A stretch of DNA of 64,000 nucleotides from Gambelia wislizenii. Lineage: Eukaryota; Chordata; Lepidosauria; Squamata; Crotaphytidae. Positions 54,061 through 64,000 of this stretch are shown in pieces. The stretch spans positions 115,018,309-115,082,308 of the forward strand of contig JAUMIR010000002.1 in assembly GCA_030847615.1 (NCBI GenBank), read 5' to 3'. Position 1 is the first letter of the stretch, and every line of letters starts with the position of its first letter. The position numbers and the translations under genes are program-made. The notes below the pieces were generated by a model. That model was given only the letters and a program-made list of their open reading frames with translations. It was not told the DNA's origin and made no database searches.

Positions 54061-57000
54061 CTGCAAAACAGTGGCACTTATCAGACCGTGATGCCTTAGG
54101 AAAGCAAGGAGAAAAGAGTATGGTACACCTACAGGAAATAGGCTGAAGCAAGCAAATAAATAAATCAAGTGTTTGTACTCACTGCTCTAATGTAGCGGCT
54201 GTCTGTGGCAGCTGGGAAGATTTCACACTTCAGCTTTATATTCCTAAAAGACAGAGAGAGAAATATTATGATACTACTTACATTACTAACTTAGCTTCTT
54301 CTTCCTTCCACTGGCTACAAGCGGTCTGAAGGCAGATGGGGATCATCTTAAGAATGGAGCAGAGGATACTTCCATTGATATAGTACAGGAATGGGAAATA
54401 TGTGGCCCTCCAGATACTGCTGGACTGCAACTTCCAGCATCTTTCAACATTGGCTATGGTAACTAGGCTGATGGGAGCTGCAGTCCAACATCTTCTAGAG
54501 GGACACACATTCTTCATTCCTAATATAGGAGGAGATGTCGGGAAGGTTAAGGGTTCTTGGGCCACTCTTCTGTCCTCTGCACAAATTGTTAGGGGAAGGC
54601 TTTCTCCAAACATGAATGTCAGCTTCAAAGAAAAATGGTGATTTCTTTCTGTGTCTGGCAAGTAGAACAACCACCAGCTATAACCTGGGTACTTTTTTAA
54701 AAAAATAAGAGTGAGTGTCAGAATGGGGAAACATGTCATCTTACTCACATGTCCCTGCAGGTGCTACTGAACGCCTTCCACCAGGGGTCAGACTCCTCTG
54801 TGGAGGTCACCGACTGATCCGTATATTTCTAGCCCAAAGAGAAGGGTAGAGGGTGAAACTTGGAGGAGGCAATAGGTTACCCACAGCACAGGAGTCTGTG
54901 GCAAGGGCATGGCAGAAGCAGCAGCAACAGGAGTGCAAGAAGTTAAAGAGACACTAAGCAAAACAGGAAGGAGGCCATATTGAAATAAATGGCTCAAGGG
55001 ACAGAACGATATAGATAGAGGGAGTGGCAGCAGGGAAGAATTCAATATAGTCAATAGCCAGGAACTGAGCTATGCTCCTAGACTAAGGGAAAGCAACAGG
55101 CTGCTGGAATGCTACCTCATTTCAGCTATTACCTGGTGGAACTCATAGGTAACACCTTCCCCAGCTGCCCGGCACCAGGATGTGAGCTGTTCCTCAAATG
55201 CCTGCAAGGCAGAGATAAATCAATATGCAATATGAGAATATCCTCTCCAGAATGATGCTTGGCCAAAGGTCCTGATTTCCATTCCTCTGAAAACTAGAGT
55301 TTTCCCAGTTTATGCTTGGATCCTCTGCATTCCTTCCTGTCATGTTTACCCATAGTTCTGCCTCACAAATTTAATGATCACACACTCTATAACAGGGAGG
55401 GGAATTGTGTGACCCTTCACATGCTAGTGTGGAATGCTGGGAGTTCTAGAGCAATGACATCTAGAGGGCTGCATGATTTCCTCTCCAAAAGCACTATCTC
55501 TAAGCCTAACCAGTAATCCAAGGAACCACGCTGGTTTAGAACTATTTTAGGTCTCTGAAATTTCCCTCAACAGCTTTTAATCTAGTGGCCTCTGAGTATC
55601 CTTACACCTAAGAAAAGCAGAATGGGGAAATTTGCAAACCCACTGTAATTCATGGCTCTTGGAAGGTGAAGAAACCAGCCCTTCCAATTCTCCCAGTCAT
55701 AACCAAGAAGGATTGGAAGGCACCTTCACATTATCAGCTGTAAACACCGCAAGGAGGTGCTTTAAAAATGAGACCTTATCCTGTAGGACTTACAGGATAC
55801 TTTAAGTAATTTTAATGTAAGCACAGCCTGGAAACTACTTAGACCGGTGACAAAAATCGAAGTAAGGAGAACAAGTATAGGCAACATCTCACAAACTGAA
55901 CACAGACCAGCATTTCCTGATCTGTTCCCCCCCCCCCGCCGCTGCCCCACTCCTCAGTAGTTGCATATTGTACCTTTAAATCAACTGTGGGTGGGATGCG
56001 GACGTCAAAGGCTGCAGACATCTCAGAGGGGACTACATTGAAAGAGATGCCCCCATTCAACATGGTCAGGTTGAGCGAAGTGACATCGCCTAAAGTAAGG
56101 TGTTTCTCTGACTTCAACCTGAGGAGACAAGTGACAAAGTCTTTCACTCCAGCTCCTTGAAACCCTGGACTAAACTGAAGCAGAGGAAGAAACAGCAGTG
56201 GTCTTGAGATCACTCTTTCAAGCTTGTGTAATCATTTTCAAAAGCCACAGCAAACAATGTTCTCATCCACAAAAAGTGGAACAGATGGCAGTTTTCTCAT
56301 ATAATACATTACAATTTGATGTGAAGACACTCACAGGCATGTCCTATCCCAGGACTCTTATACTTGCCCCAAGATAGATGGCTGCCTCCCCTTGTCTATA
56401 CTGATTTTGGGCAAAAAACCCCCAGGGTTCTCAGCTGTGTTATTCAAACCACACGAACTAACACACCATGCAGTAGAGCAGACCACTGCATAACACTAGG
56501 TTATAGATTGATATCAAATAATAATTAGAATTTCAAGAGAGAGTAGCTATGTTAGTCTGTTGTAGCAAAAATACCAGCATCTTAGGGCACCTTAAAGACT
56601 AACAAACTGTGTGGGTTGTATCCCACTCCATCAGATGCCTGGGGTGTAGCCTCAGCTGGTATAACATTCTACCACATAATAACTAATAACAAAAAATATA
56701 TATAAATAAAGCAGTCAATTGTAAGTCAACACTACTATCCAAGTTATTACAGGAAGGAGGCTGGAAGATGATTCCTCCAAAACCTATTTCTCACCTTTGC
56801 TTTTCACGCTCTCTGAATTCCAAGAAGGAAGTGATCACTCTGTGCTAAGGATAGGAAAGTTGAAAAGTCAATCCAATGATGCTGAAACATGAATACACAG
56901 CCCATCATAGCAAGCAAATGGCATAATGTTTTTAAGATAGCCCCATTAGCCAGCTGACATCATGCCAAAAGAGAATAGGCAGTCCCCCACTGCCAATGTT

Positions 57001-60000
57001 TCTACATTCCTCTCTCTACTGCCCCCTACCAGACTAGATGGAGACATATTCCTCCAGGAAATTTTGACAGGACAGTGTGGGTATGGTCTAAACAAGACAC
57101 ATATTATCCATGACCTTTTATTGGATGAGGCTGCCGACCTGGCATGCTTTACGGAGACCTGGCTGGGAGAGGCCAGTGCTGCGACTTGGGCGCAGGCACT
57201 CCCGGCCGGGTACTCAGTTAGTGAGCAGGTAAGGAAAAGTGGGCGGGGGGGTGGAGTGGCTCTGGTTCATAAAAACAATCTAACCTTGACCAGGAAGCCT
57301 ATCTGGAACACAGTCCACATCGAGTGTATGTACCTAAGCCTGAGGTCCAGGGATAGCTTAGGGATTCTGTTAGCGTACCGGCCACCCGGTTGTCTAACAG
57401 ACTCCCTCACTGAGCTAACACAGCTGGTCTCAGAGTTGCTGCTGGAGTTGCCCAGACTTTTAGTTCTTGGTGACTTCAACATCCCACTTGAGACCAGCTT
57501 GCTAAATCTAACTGGCACAGCTTGGGAGTTCATGGAATCCATGACAAACATGGGCCTATCCCAATTGGTTGTCGGGCCTACTCACTGTGCAGGTCATACC
57601 CTTGATGCGGCCTTTAGTACGGAACAGGAATATCCGTGGGCGGAGGTTATTAAAACCTCTGCATTGTCATGGACGGATCATTTCCTGGTCAAGATGGAAC
57701 TAAGAGCCACTGTCTGCCCCACCGGGGGTGGTGGACCTATTAGAATGGTCCGCCCTCGAAGGCTAATGGAACCAATTGGATTCCAGAAAGCCTTGGAGGG
57801 TTTAATGGTTGGTAACGCCAGTGATTCTGTTGAAGCTTTGGTTAATATTTGGAACACCGACCTCACCAAGGCTATCAACACAATCGCTCCCAAACGTCCT
57901 TTCCAGCCTGCTCCTAACCGTAAGCCCTGGTATTCAGAGGAGCTTAGGAAGATGAAGCGGGCTGGACAACGACTAGAGCGCACCTGGCGGAAGACTCGAC
58001 TCTTATCCGACAAGACTCGTCATAGGAATTTCCTTGATTCTTATCGAGAGGCGATACACGCAGCGCAGAAGTCTTTCTCCTCTGCACGTATTGTGTCTGC
58101 AGAGTCTCGTCCAGCAGAACTGTTTAGGGTGGTGGGGGAGCTGACGCGGATTCCCCCTGCGCAGAACCCCTTACTTAACCCGACAACGGCCTGCTGTGAT
58201 GCGTTTAACATCCACTTTGCAGATAAAATCTCTCGGATAAGAGCCGACTTAGATGCCAGTGTTATGACAGAATCTATAGACGAGGTGTCCAGCAACTCCG
58301 TTGATGAAATTTTATTGGATCAGCTTCAATCTGTGAGTACCGATGACGTGGACAAGCTCCTTGGTAGAGTGAGGAAGACGACCTGCCCCCTTGATCCCTG
58401 TCCATCTTGGCTGGCCACCCAAGGGGGCGATGCATCGAGAGTACTCCTTAGGGATATTATCAATGCGTCCTTCAGGGAGGGGTCTGTTCCACCCTGTTTG
58501 AAGGAAGCGGCGGTTAAGCCGCTCCTGAAAAAGCCTTCCCTGGACCCCTTGGATAGGAACAACTATAGGCCAGTCTCCTTGCTGCCTTTTTTAAGCAAGG
58601 TGATTGAAAGGGCGGTCGCTTCCCAACTCCAAGCTGTCTTGGATGAAACCGATTATCTAGATCCATTTCAAACTGGATTTAGGACGGGATATGGAGTGGA
58701 GACTGCCATGGTTGCTCTGGCTGACGACCTCCGCTTGAGTATCGACAGGGGTAGTGTGACCCTGTTGGTGCTCCTGGACCTCTCAGCAGCTTTTGATACA
58801 ATAGATCATTCCATCCTCCTGGATCGCCTGAGGGGGTTAGTAATTGGAGGCACTGCTTTGCAGTGGTTCCGTTCCTTCCTCTCGGGCAGATCCCAGAGGG
58901 TGAGGCTCGGGGACAGTTGCTCTACTAGAATAGAGCTTAACTGTGGCGTTCCTCAGGGCGCCATCCTGTCCCCGATGCTATTTAACATCTATATGAAGCC
59001 GCTGGGAGAGATAATTCGGAGGCATGGAGTGCGGTGTCATCAGTACGCTGATGACACCCAGGTATATTTCTCCATGTCTCGGTCATCAGCTTCGACTTCA
59101 GATGGCGTCTCTCCCCTCAATGATTGTCTTAAAGCAGTAATGGACTGGATGAGGAAAAACAAATTGAGACTGAATCCAGACAAAACGGAGGTACTAACAG
59201 TTACAGGCCCGAAACCAGGTCTGGGAATACAACTTCCAGTCCTGGATGGAACTACACTCTCCTCCAAGGACTGTGTTCGCAGTCTGGGGGTACTCCTGGA
59301 CCCGACACTCCAGATGTCTAATCAGGTAAATGCGACGGTCAGGAGTGCCTGTTATCAACTTCGGCTGATACGCCAGCTGCGCCCTTGCCTGGAAACTAGA
59401 GACCTCGAAACTGTGGTACATGCACTGGTAACCTCCCGTCTGGATTTCTGTAATGCACTCTACATGGGGCTACCCTTGTGCTTGACTCGGAAACTTCAAC
59501 TAGTTCAGAACATGGCAGCCAGGTTGATTTCTGGCGCTTCCAGAAGAGAGCATATAACACCTGTGCTAAAAGCTCTCCACTGGCTGCCTATTCGTTTCCG
59601 GGCACAGTACAAGGTGTTGGTTATAACCTTTAAAGCCCTACATGGCTTGGGTCCAACTTATCTCCGGGACCGCCTCCTTCCGTACGACCCTCCCCGCGCA
59701 CTTCGGTCCTCTGGGAGGAATCTGTTACAGCCTATGAAAACAAGGCTGTCGGTGACCTCCCAGAAGGCCTTTTCTGCTGCCGCTCCCAGATTATGGAATG
59801 GCCTGCCGGACGAGATCCGTCTTATTACCACCTCAGACAGCTTTAAAAAAGCTGTCAAGACGGATCTTTTCCGGCAGGCTTTCCCTGAATAACTATCCCG
59901 GCCCAAGACTCGGCTGTCCTTTCTAAGCGGCAACTAGATTTTTTAACCATTGTATGTTTTAATTTTTGTCTTTTTAATTTATCTATTTTAAATTGTTGTA

Positions 60001-63000
60001 TGTTTTTAATCTTCTATAATTTAATATTATTTTAAGGGGTGGGTGGGTTAGGGTACTGGGACTATGGAATTTTTATATTGTAAGCCGCCCCGATTGCGTT
60101 GCAGAGGGGCGGGATAGAAATAAAATTTTATTATTTATTATTATTATTATTATTATAAACTAGTTCTACTCAAATTGGTGTCCCTGGACTGGTGCCAGCA
60201 ACTGAGCCATTGGCTGCCAGTACCTGGCAAATTTCTAGGAAAGAAAGAAACAAACAAACAAACAACTGCACCCAATGCATACAAATTTAGTGCCAGTGGC
60301 AAACAGGAAAACAATAACTGCTAGTCCCTGAGATCATACAGTTTGAGAAGCATGGGTCTAGACCAGAGGTAGGCAACCTGCAACTCCCCAGATGTTACTG
60401 TAATATAGCTCCCTTCACAGTTACACAGTTAAATTGGTTACACAGACTGCAGCTGATGGAAGCCGGAGTCTTGTAACATCAAGTTGCCCACCTCTAATCT
60501 GGTTGTACCTTATACCAAGCACTGTGGTTTGTACAAACAGACATCTTACACGGACAGCTTGCTTTCAGACAGCAGAAGGGATTGTTCCTACATCTAAGTA
60601 ACTGGCTCTCCCCTGCTGCCATATATAAGCAGCTTCATCTACCACTCTATGTTCGCCCTTAACCCTTAGAGAGAATGCTACCTTACCATCTTTTCAGCAG
60701 CTGTGTTCTCAATGAATCTGGATCCATGTCCTGGATTCCCTTCTACCTTCACTTTAATCCCTGCATGTAGTAAAGGGAGGCAAAGAACAAGAAAGAGAAG
60801 CAAAGTAGCCACAGCAACTTCTTAATACTCAAGGGCCACAGCAAGTGAGAACTGCTTCCAACAGAACTTGGAGGGCAAGGATGGATAAAGGCTGATTTGG
60901 ATCTACAGATAACTGGTTGGCAGTAGACTGATGTGGAGATTTTACTCCCAATACTTTAACAACAGCAAGATTTAAATTTTTTAAAAATCTCCACTGTGGC
61001 TGGCCTGGGGCTCTTAGTTTCAGTATACCTCACCTCTTAGCCTCAGCATACATCATCTGATTGGCTGCCTCTGATCAGGTGTTTATATTTAGGTCTGCTG
61101 GTCAACTTGTGAGAGTTTTGTGTTAGACCCTCTAATTTACAGTACCTAAAACACAGATTTTTATTTGTCTATGTTGCTGCTGCTGCTGTTGTTATTATTA
61201 AGAATCACAACCCGGAAACATCACCCAAGGAGACCTGCTGTGCTTTCTGCAACCGGACTTGTTTATCTCGGATTGGCCTTTTTAGTCATCAGTGCACTTG
61301 CAGAAAGCGCGGGATGAGTCCTTCCTGAATCTTCATTTGCGAAGAAAAGCCAGAGATTATTATCTTTATTTATAGCCTGCTTTTGCAAAGCGGTAATTTT
61401 TATTTGCATTTGTCTACATATTTGTATTTGTCTATGCAGTGCAAGATTCACAGGACACAACAGGTAAAGGATTCAAAGGTAACATACTCCCTTACCCCCG
61501 CATACACGACACACACTAATGTGTCCCTGGCTCTGGCTTTTGGGCCTTAGACAAGAGCTATATTCCAAAGAGTGGAGGACACAAAGCCAGAACAAAAGGA
61601 AAAACTTTGAAACAAAAGTGCAAAACCAGCTGGCTATGGAAACCGAGGGTGAATCCCAATCTCAACAATCCGCTTAGTAGAATGATCCACACATCTTCAC
61701 AGTATTATTTCCATATCCCTATCCAACAAATGGTAGATACCTGATTGGAAGATAGAAACTGCCACCTGTGGAAATGACCATGCTGGAAATCACATTTAGA
61801 TGTGTCACCATTTACTGATATCTCTCTGAGTTTTCAGGCATTCATCAAATTTACGTAGGATTGCCAGCATTGAAGTAGGAATGTAGTAGACCTGTACATA
61901 ATTTCAGATGTTCACTGTAAAATATCTGAATACTTCATAAACTACCACAACTGAAAATTCCAAGAAGTATACCACCACTCAAAGAAAAATGTCACTGAGG
62001 AGGTCTAAAATTCCTAGTCCTTTCCAGTGATGTAACTATGATTACAGATTCATAGATTCTAATCTGCTATAAGAGTGAAAAGCAGCTGCAGTCAAGAATG
62101 ATAAAATTCCAGTCTAAGTTCAAAAAAAGGCTGATCTTGTTATCTGTTTTGGCTCCCCTAAGAAGCCCTGCAGGTTAAAGAAGGGTTACACATCTGCCTA
62201 TTGTACAGCATATGGCAAAATTCCAGCAACTGTTAAGAAGAGTTCATGTCTTCCCCAAGGAAGAGACGCAACACACACAATTCTTTCCACATGGTGTTCA
62301 CCTGCATTTTCAGTGCAAATCTTAAGAAACATGGCTTTAAATAAAGATCAGAAGTAACCACAAAGAAACTAAAAACAGGGAGGAAATAAAAACACAACAA
62401 AAATGTACACAGGAAGACAGAATCCCAAATCTTACTCACACCATGGACATTTCTCTCCATAGAATACAGTGAAAGTATCTGTTGGGTTTGCCAGGCCTGG
62501 GGGAGAACAAGAGAATGGCAGTAGCAAAGTAAGATTAGTTAAAAAGCATAGTAGGTTTTCTGCAGCTCCTTTTGACAAATAACTGCATTATCAGCCAAGT
62601 GTTTGTGTGCATCCATTAATCTCATGTAAATTCATTTTATTTATTAAAATATTTGTAACACACTCTATATCAAAAGATCTTAGTCTTTTATTTCCGCCCT
62701 GATTTCTTGTTTCAATTCTACTTTCAATTCTCGCATTTCCTTTCTTAATTCTTTAGCTTCTTCCTGTAAGTCCTGTCCTATTTTCCTAATTTCATCTAAG
62801 AGCAAAGACTGATCCTCCATTTTGGGAATCTTTAAAGAGGGTCTTCTTACAAATTGTAGTTTTGCTTGCTCTGTTTTCTGTCTTGTTGTTCTTGACATTT
62901 TTCCTCCCCAATATTCTTTCTATTTCTCCTCTCTATTATTCTCTGTTATCTCTTATCCTAATCAGCCTTCCCAATATTCCTGGTCAATCTTTCCTATAAT

Positions 63001-63602
63001 TCTTTATTTTATCGCTTTCTATACATCATTCACTAGCCCTCACTATATTCTGAACCACCAATTAATCAATTCCATTTCCCCAAATATAATCATATCTAAT
63101 TCAAAATCTATCAGATCACAATGCAATTTCTTTGGTAATGAATAGTCGAAAGATTAATAAAAATTGGAGATTGGATGAAACACTATTGGAAGATAAAGAA
63201 ATAATAGAGAAAGTTAAAGAAAGATTAGAATTATATTACAAAGAAAATCAGAATGTTGAGACCCTTATGCTTATGCCAGTAAAATAAAACAACTCCACCA
63301 AGGTGAATTTCTCCTCTTGGAGAGCAAGCTTACAATGAAATAGAATCTTCTCATGCAAAGATAAACACTGAGCAAGAAATCTAGATAGTCACTAAAGGTT
63401 GTTTTTTTTTTTATAAGAGAAAAAGCATGTAAAAATGGACACACTGGCTCCATGATACTCTCTAGACTAGTCCAAAAATGGCTTCTTCAGTCTCATGTCA
63501 ATGGCTTCTCACCTTCATCCAAGGCAAAGCCAACGTTAAGTGTGGCAAACTCAGGCCGCTTCACAAACATTTCCATCCCTTTGTGCCCCCCAATCTCTTC
63601 AT
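53896..63602 (-). CDS. ACY1: Aminoacylase-1, last nine coding exons (gene continues beyond 64000)
   Basis: ACY1 is a cytosolic, zinc-dependent M20-family homodimer that hydrolyses N-acetylated and other N-acylated amino acids to free amino acid plus carboxylate. Nine exons (63602-63513, 62496-62440, 60760-60687, 56844-56795, 56118-55974, 55201-55133, 54828-54749, 54243-54183, 54060-53896) total 791 bases. All phases match, giving 262 complete residues plus the stop, the same count as human residues 147-408. Visible are the DEEIGGH box (catalytic Glu and zinc Glu), ALDEG (zinc Glu), NPGHGSRF (dimer-domain His) and LLHDHNE (zinc His). The upstream zinc residues fall outside the window. If the exon layout is as in human (15 exons, from memory), these are exons 7-15. 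Confidence 0.95.
54183..54243 (-). CDS. ACY1: ACY1 exon with [10 protein letters not shown]
   Basis: 61 bases, acceptor CTGTCTTTTAG, donor GTGAGT. Encodes [20 protein letters not shown]; the [10 protein letters not shown] segment is the substrate-binding strand of M20 enzymes. Confidence 0.95.
54749..54828 (-). CDS. ACY1: ACY1 exon [10 protein letters not shown]
   Basis: 80 bases, acceptor TTGGGCTAG, donor GTGAGT. Encodes [20 protein letters not shown] through STCRD, plus two bases of a Met codon. Confidence 0.9.
55133..55201 (-). CDS. ACY1: ACY1 exon [10 protein letters not shown]
   Basis: 69 bases, acceptor CTGCCTTGCAG, donor GTAATA. Encodes exactly 23 codons, [17 protein letters not shown] through EFHQ. 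Confidence 0.95.
55974..56118 (-). CDS. ACY1: ACY1 exon, dimerisation-domain core
   Basis: 145 bases, acceptor TTGTCTCCTCAG, donor GTACAA. Encodes 48 residues including [19 protein letters not shown] and [16 protein letters not shown], aligning without gaps to human VTSVNLTKLEGGVAYNVIP. Confidence 0.95.
56530..56660. mobile_element. Retroposon-like repeat (GTTAGTCTG type) in an ACY1 intron
   Basis: GTAGCTATGTTAGTCTGTTG, ACCAGCATCTTAGGGCACC and TTAAAGACTAACAAACTG form a short repeat of the family 3 style (compare GACTAACATGGCTATG at 25775, inverted). Confidence 0.55.
56795..56844 (-). CDS. ACY1: ACY1 exon [10 protein letters not shown]
   Basis: 50 bases, acceptor TATCCTTAG, donor GTGAGA. Encodes [16 protein letters not shown] and the first two bases of an Arg codon. 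The intron on its upstream side contains the antisense L2. Confidence 0.95.
56950..60158 (+). mobile_element. L2-clade LINE, about 3.2 kb, antisense in an ACY1 intron
   Basis: The reading frame (56962-59892) is followed by a 3' UTR with a GTAAGCCGCCCCGATTGCG region and GGGCGGGATAGAAATAAAAT, then an ATT microsatellite (60126-60158) typical of L2 ends. The 5' boundary is not clear. An in-frame TAG sits at 56947, so the frame cannot start much earlier than the first ATG. It lies between ACY1 exons 60687 and 56844 on the opposite strand. Confidence 0.85.
56962..59892 (+). CDS. L2 LINE ORF2: AP endonuclease plus reverse transcriptase, 976 codons, uninterrupted
   Basis: Single open frame. The endonuclease shows TETWL (residues 64-68), LGDFN (169-173) and TDH (238-240). 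The reverse transcriptase shows [20 protein letters not shown], motif [11 protein letters not shown] (Asp606), motif [17 protein letters not shown], motif C YADD (695-698) and motif [13 protein letters not shown], then a conserved C-terminal region ending [17 protein letters not shown]. Length is normal for L2. The N-terminal strand that usually contains a catalytic Asn (LN-x-RS) appears here as GQCGY around residue 38, suggesting Gln in place of Asn, so endonuclease activity is uncertain. Several ruined 3' relatives lie elsewhere in the window (7935, 17921, 40145, 48075). Confidence 0.9.
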   Translation: MPKENRQSPTANVSTFLSLLPPTRLDGDIFLQEILTGQCGYGLNKTHIIHDLLLDEAADLACFTETWLGEASAATWAQALPAGYSVSEQVRKSGRGGGVALVHKNNLTLTRKPIWNTVHIECMYLSLRSRDSLGILLAYRPPGCLTDSLTELTQLVSELLLELPRLLVLGDFNIPLETSLLNLTGTAWEFMESMTNMGLSQLVVGPTHCAGHTLDAAFSTEQEYPWAEVIKTSALSWTDHFLVKMELRATVCPTGGGGPIRMVRPRRLMEPIGFQKALEGLMVGNASDSVEALVNIWNTDLTKAINTIAPKRPFQPAPNRKPWYSEELRKMKRAGQRLERTWRKTRLLSDKTRHRNFLDSYREAIHAAQKSFSSARIVSAESRPAELFRVVGELTRIPPAQNPLLNPTTACCDAFNIHFADKISRIRADLDASVMTESIDEVSSNSVDEILLDQLQSVSTDDVDKLLGRVRKTTCPLDPCPSWLATQGGDASRVLLRDIINASFREGSVPPCLKEAAVKPLLKKPSLDPLDRNNYRPVSLLPFLSKVIERAVASQLQAVLDETDYLDPFQTGFRTGYGVETAMVALADDLRLSIDRGSVTLLVLLDLSAAFDTIDHSILLDRLRGLVIGGTALQWFRSFLSGRSQRVRLGDSCSTRIELNCGVPQGAILSPMLFNIYMKPLGEIIRRHGVRCHQYADDTQVYFSMSRSSASTSDGVSPLNDCLKAVMDWMRKNKLRLNPDKTEVLTVTGPKPGLGIQLPVLDGTTLSSKDCVRSLGVLLDPTLQMSNQVNATVRSACYQLRLIRQLRPCLETRDLETVVHALVTSRLDFCNALYMGLPLCLTRKLQLVQNMAARLISGASRREHITPVLKALHWLPIRFRAQYKVLVITFKALHGLGPTYLRDRLLPYDPPRALRSSGRNLLQPMKTRLSVTSQKAFSAAAPRLWNGLPDEIRLITTSDSFKKAVKTDLFRQAFPE
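60159..60686. other. ACY1 intron sequence, no further feature
   Basis: Contains only a short AAAC/AAAG run near 60240. Confidence 0.6.
60687..60760 (-). CDS. ACY1: ACY1 exon with the PGH motif
   Basis: 74 bases, acceptor CTACATGCAG, donor GTAAGG. Encodes [19 protein letters not shown] through AAEKM. The His of PGH corresponds to human His206 of the dimerisation domain, which contributes to the partner active site in M20 enzymes. Confidence 0.95.
60761..62439. other. ACY1 intron sequence with one LINE scrap
   Basis: Apart from the zinc-finger LINE end at 61199, no feature is supported. Confidence 0.6.
61199..61363 (+). mobile_element. Zinc-finger LINE, extreme 3' end (third copy)
   Basis: Matches 17040-17200 almost base for base, from AGAATCACAACCCGGAAACA to GCGAAGAAAAGCCAGAGA, with a 3-base deletion (CTTCTGCTG reduced to CTGCTG). 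It lies between ATTATTATTA and TTATTATC, a plausible AT-rich target. Confidence 0.9.
62440..62496 (-). CDS. ACY1: ACY1 exon [14 protein letters not shown]
   Basis: 57 bases, acceptor TTCTCCCCCAG, donor GTGAGT. Encodes [18 protein letters not shown]. Its first two bases complete the Gly codon split with the previous exon. Confidence 0.95.
62680..63260. mobile_element. L1 LINE fragment with internal inversion, in an ACY1 intron
   Basis: On the minus strand 62898-62680 encodes an L1 ORF1-like N-terminus, a charged coiled coil containing [20 protein letters not shown]. On the plus strand 63112-63260 encodes the end of the L1 endonuclease ([11 protein letters not shown], then [19 protein letters not shown]). 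The junction near 63105 joins inverted 5' and direct downstream parts. Neither part reaches an L1 3' end. Confidence 0.7.
63513..63602 (-). CDS. ACY1: ACY1 exon with the catalytic EE motif
   Basis: 90 bases, acceptor TTTTCAAAACCTAG, donor GTGAGA. Encodes [18 protein letters not shown] through GFALDE. The adjacent glutamates equal the catalytic Glu147 and zinc-binding Glu148 of the human enzyme; the Glu of ALDE is zinc ligand Glu175. Confidence 0.95.
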
Positions 63603-64000
63603 CTAGGTTTTGAAAAAGGGAAGAGAGAGAGAAAAAGAAAGCAAGCAAAAAAAAAACTGTGTAAGTTATAAAACAACTCTTTTGTTTTGTAGTCTGGACT
63701 GGCCACATGTATGCGTTCCAGAACAGAAAGGAGCTAAGAACGAATTGCAACACAGAGCTCCTGTTGAAAGCAAGACAGTTTGTGCTCATGGCAATTCCGC
63801 CCACCCTGGTGATGATGCCTCTTGGCAGACCACAATCCTTTGAGGATAAACAGTTGCTTTTTGCCCAGGAGTCATTCACAGTCAGCCTTTCAGGACTGTG
63901 ATGCACAAACTGTTTTTTGCTGTCAGGCAGGAAACTGACAATCTGCTGAAAGGGCTGGGAAACTGCAGATGAGAATAACATTGAAACAGCCACAGGAATA
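63603..64000. other. ACY1 intron, continuing beyond the window
   Basis: Immediately upstream of the first visible ACY1 exon. No further exon is seen before the window ends. Confidence 0.6.

Overview
The window is vertebrate nuclear DNA from a squamate reptile, most likely an iguanian lizard. The basis is the mixture seen in the sequence: CR1, L2, RTE-BovB and L1 LINEs, tRNA- and 5S-rRNA-derived SINEs, hAT and Harbinger-like DNA transposons, LTRs, and one split vertebrate gene. The species call is inference. No rRNA gene, tRNA gene, CRISPR array or bacterial-type operon is visible.

The only host gene recognised is ACY1 (aminoacylase-1), on the minus strand. Nine coding exons lie between 63602 and 53896 and join in frame with consensus AG/GT splice sites. 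They encode the stretch equivalent to about residue 147 to the stop of the 408-residue human enzyme. The 5' exons lie beyond position 64000. An antisense L2 LINE with an unbroken 976-codon reading frame (56962-59892) sits in one ACY1 intron. The neighbouring introns hold a 3' LINE scrap and an inverted L1 fragment.

The 53 kb downstream of ACY1 (positions 1-53895) is intergenic and packed with transposable elements, several inserted into one another. Examples are a CR1 cut by a solo LTR and by a foldback Harbinger element (8611-9712), a CR1 inside an L2 (about 17921-20060), a SINE split by a CR1 (21083-22297), and a hAT element holding a solo LTR that holds a SINE (28188-29575). A near full-length LINE of about 4 kb with a C-terminal zinc finger lies at 13235-17202 between 13-bp target-site duplications. 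It carries one nonsense codon and one frameshift.

The most interesting structure is a family of four long hairpin retroposons (11044, 27285, 35065, 52031). Two have clear 12-14 bp target duplications, and their arms carry hammerhead-ribozyme-like cores. I read them as Penelope-like-element derivatives. Also notable are two near-perfect palindromic Harbinger-like elements with 3-bp duplications, and three DNA elements that share the same ordered CCAAT, GC-box and CCGCCAT (YY1-like) modules.
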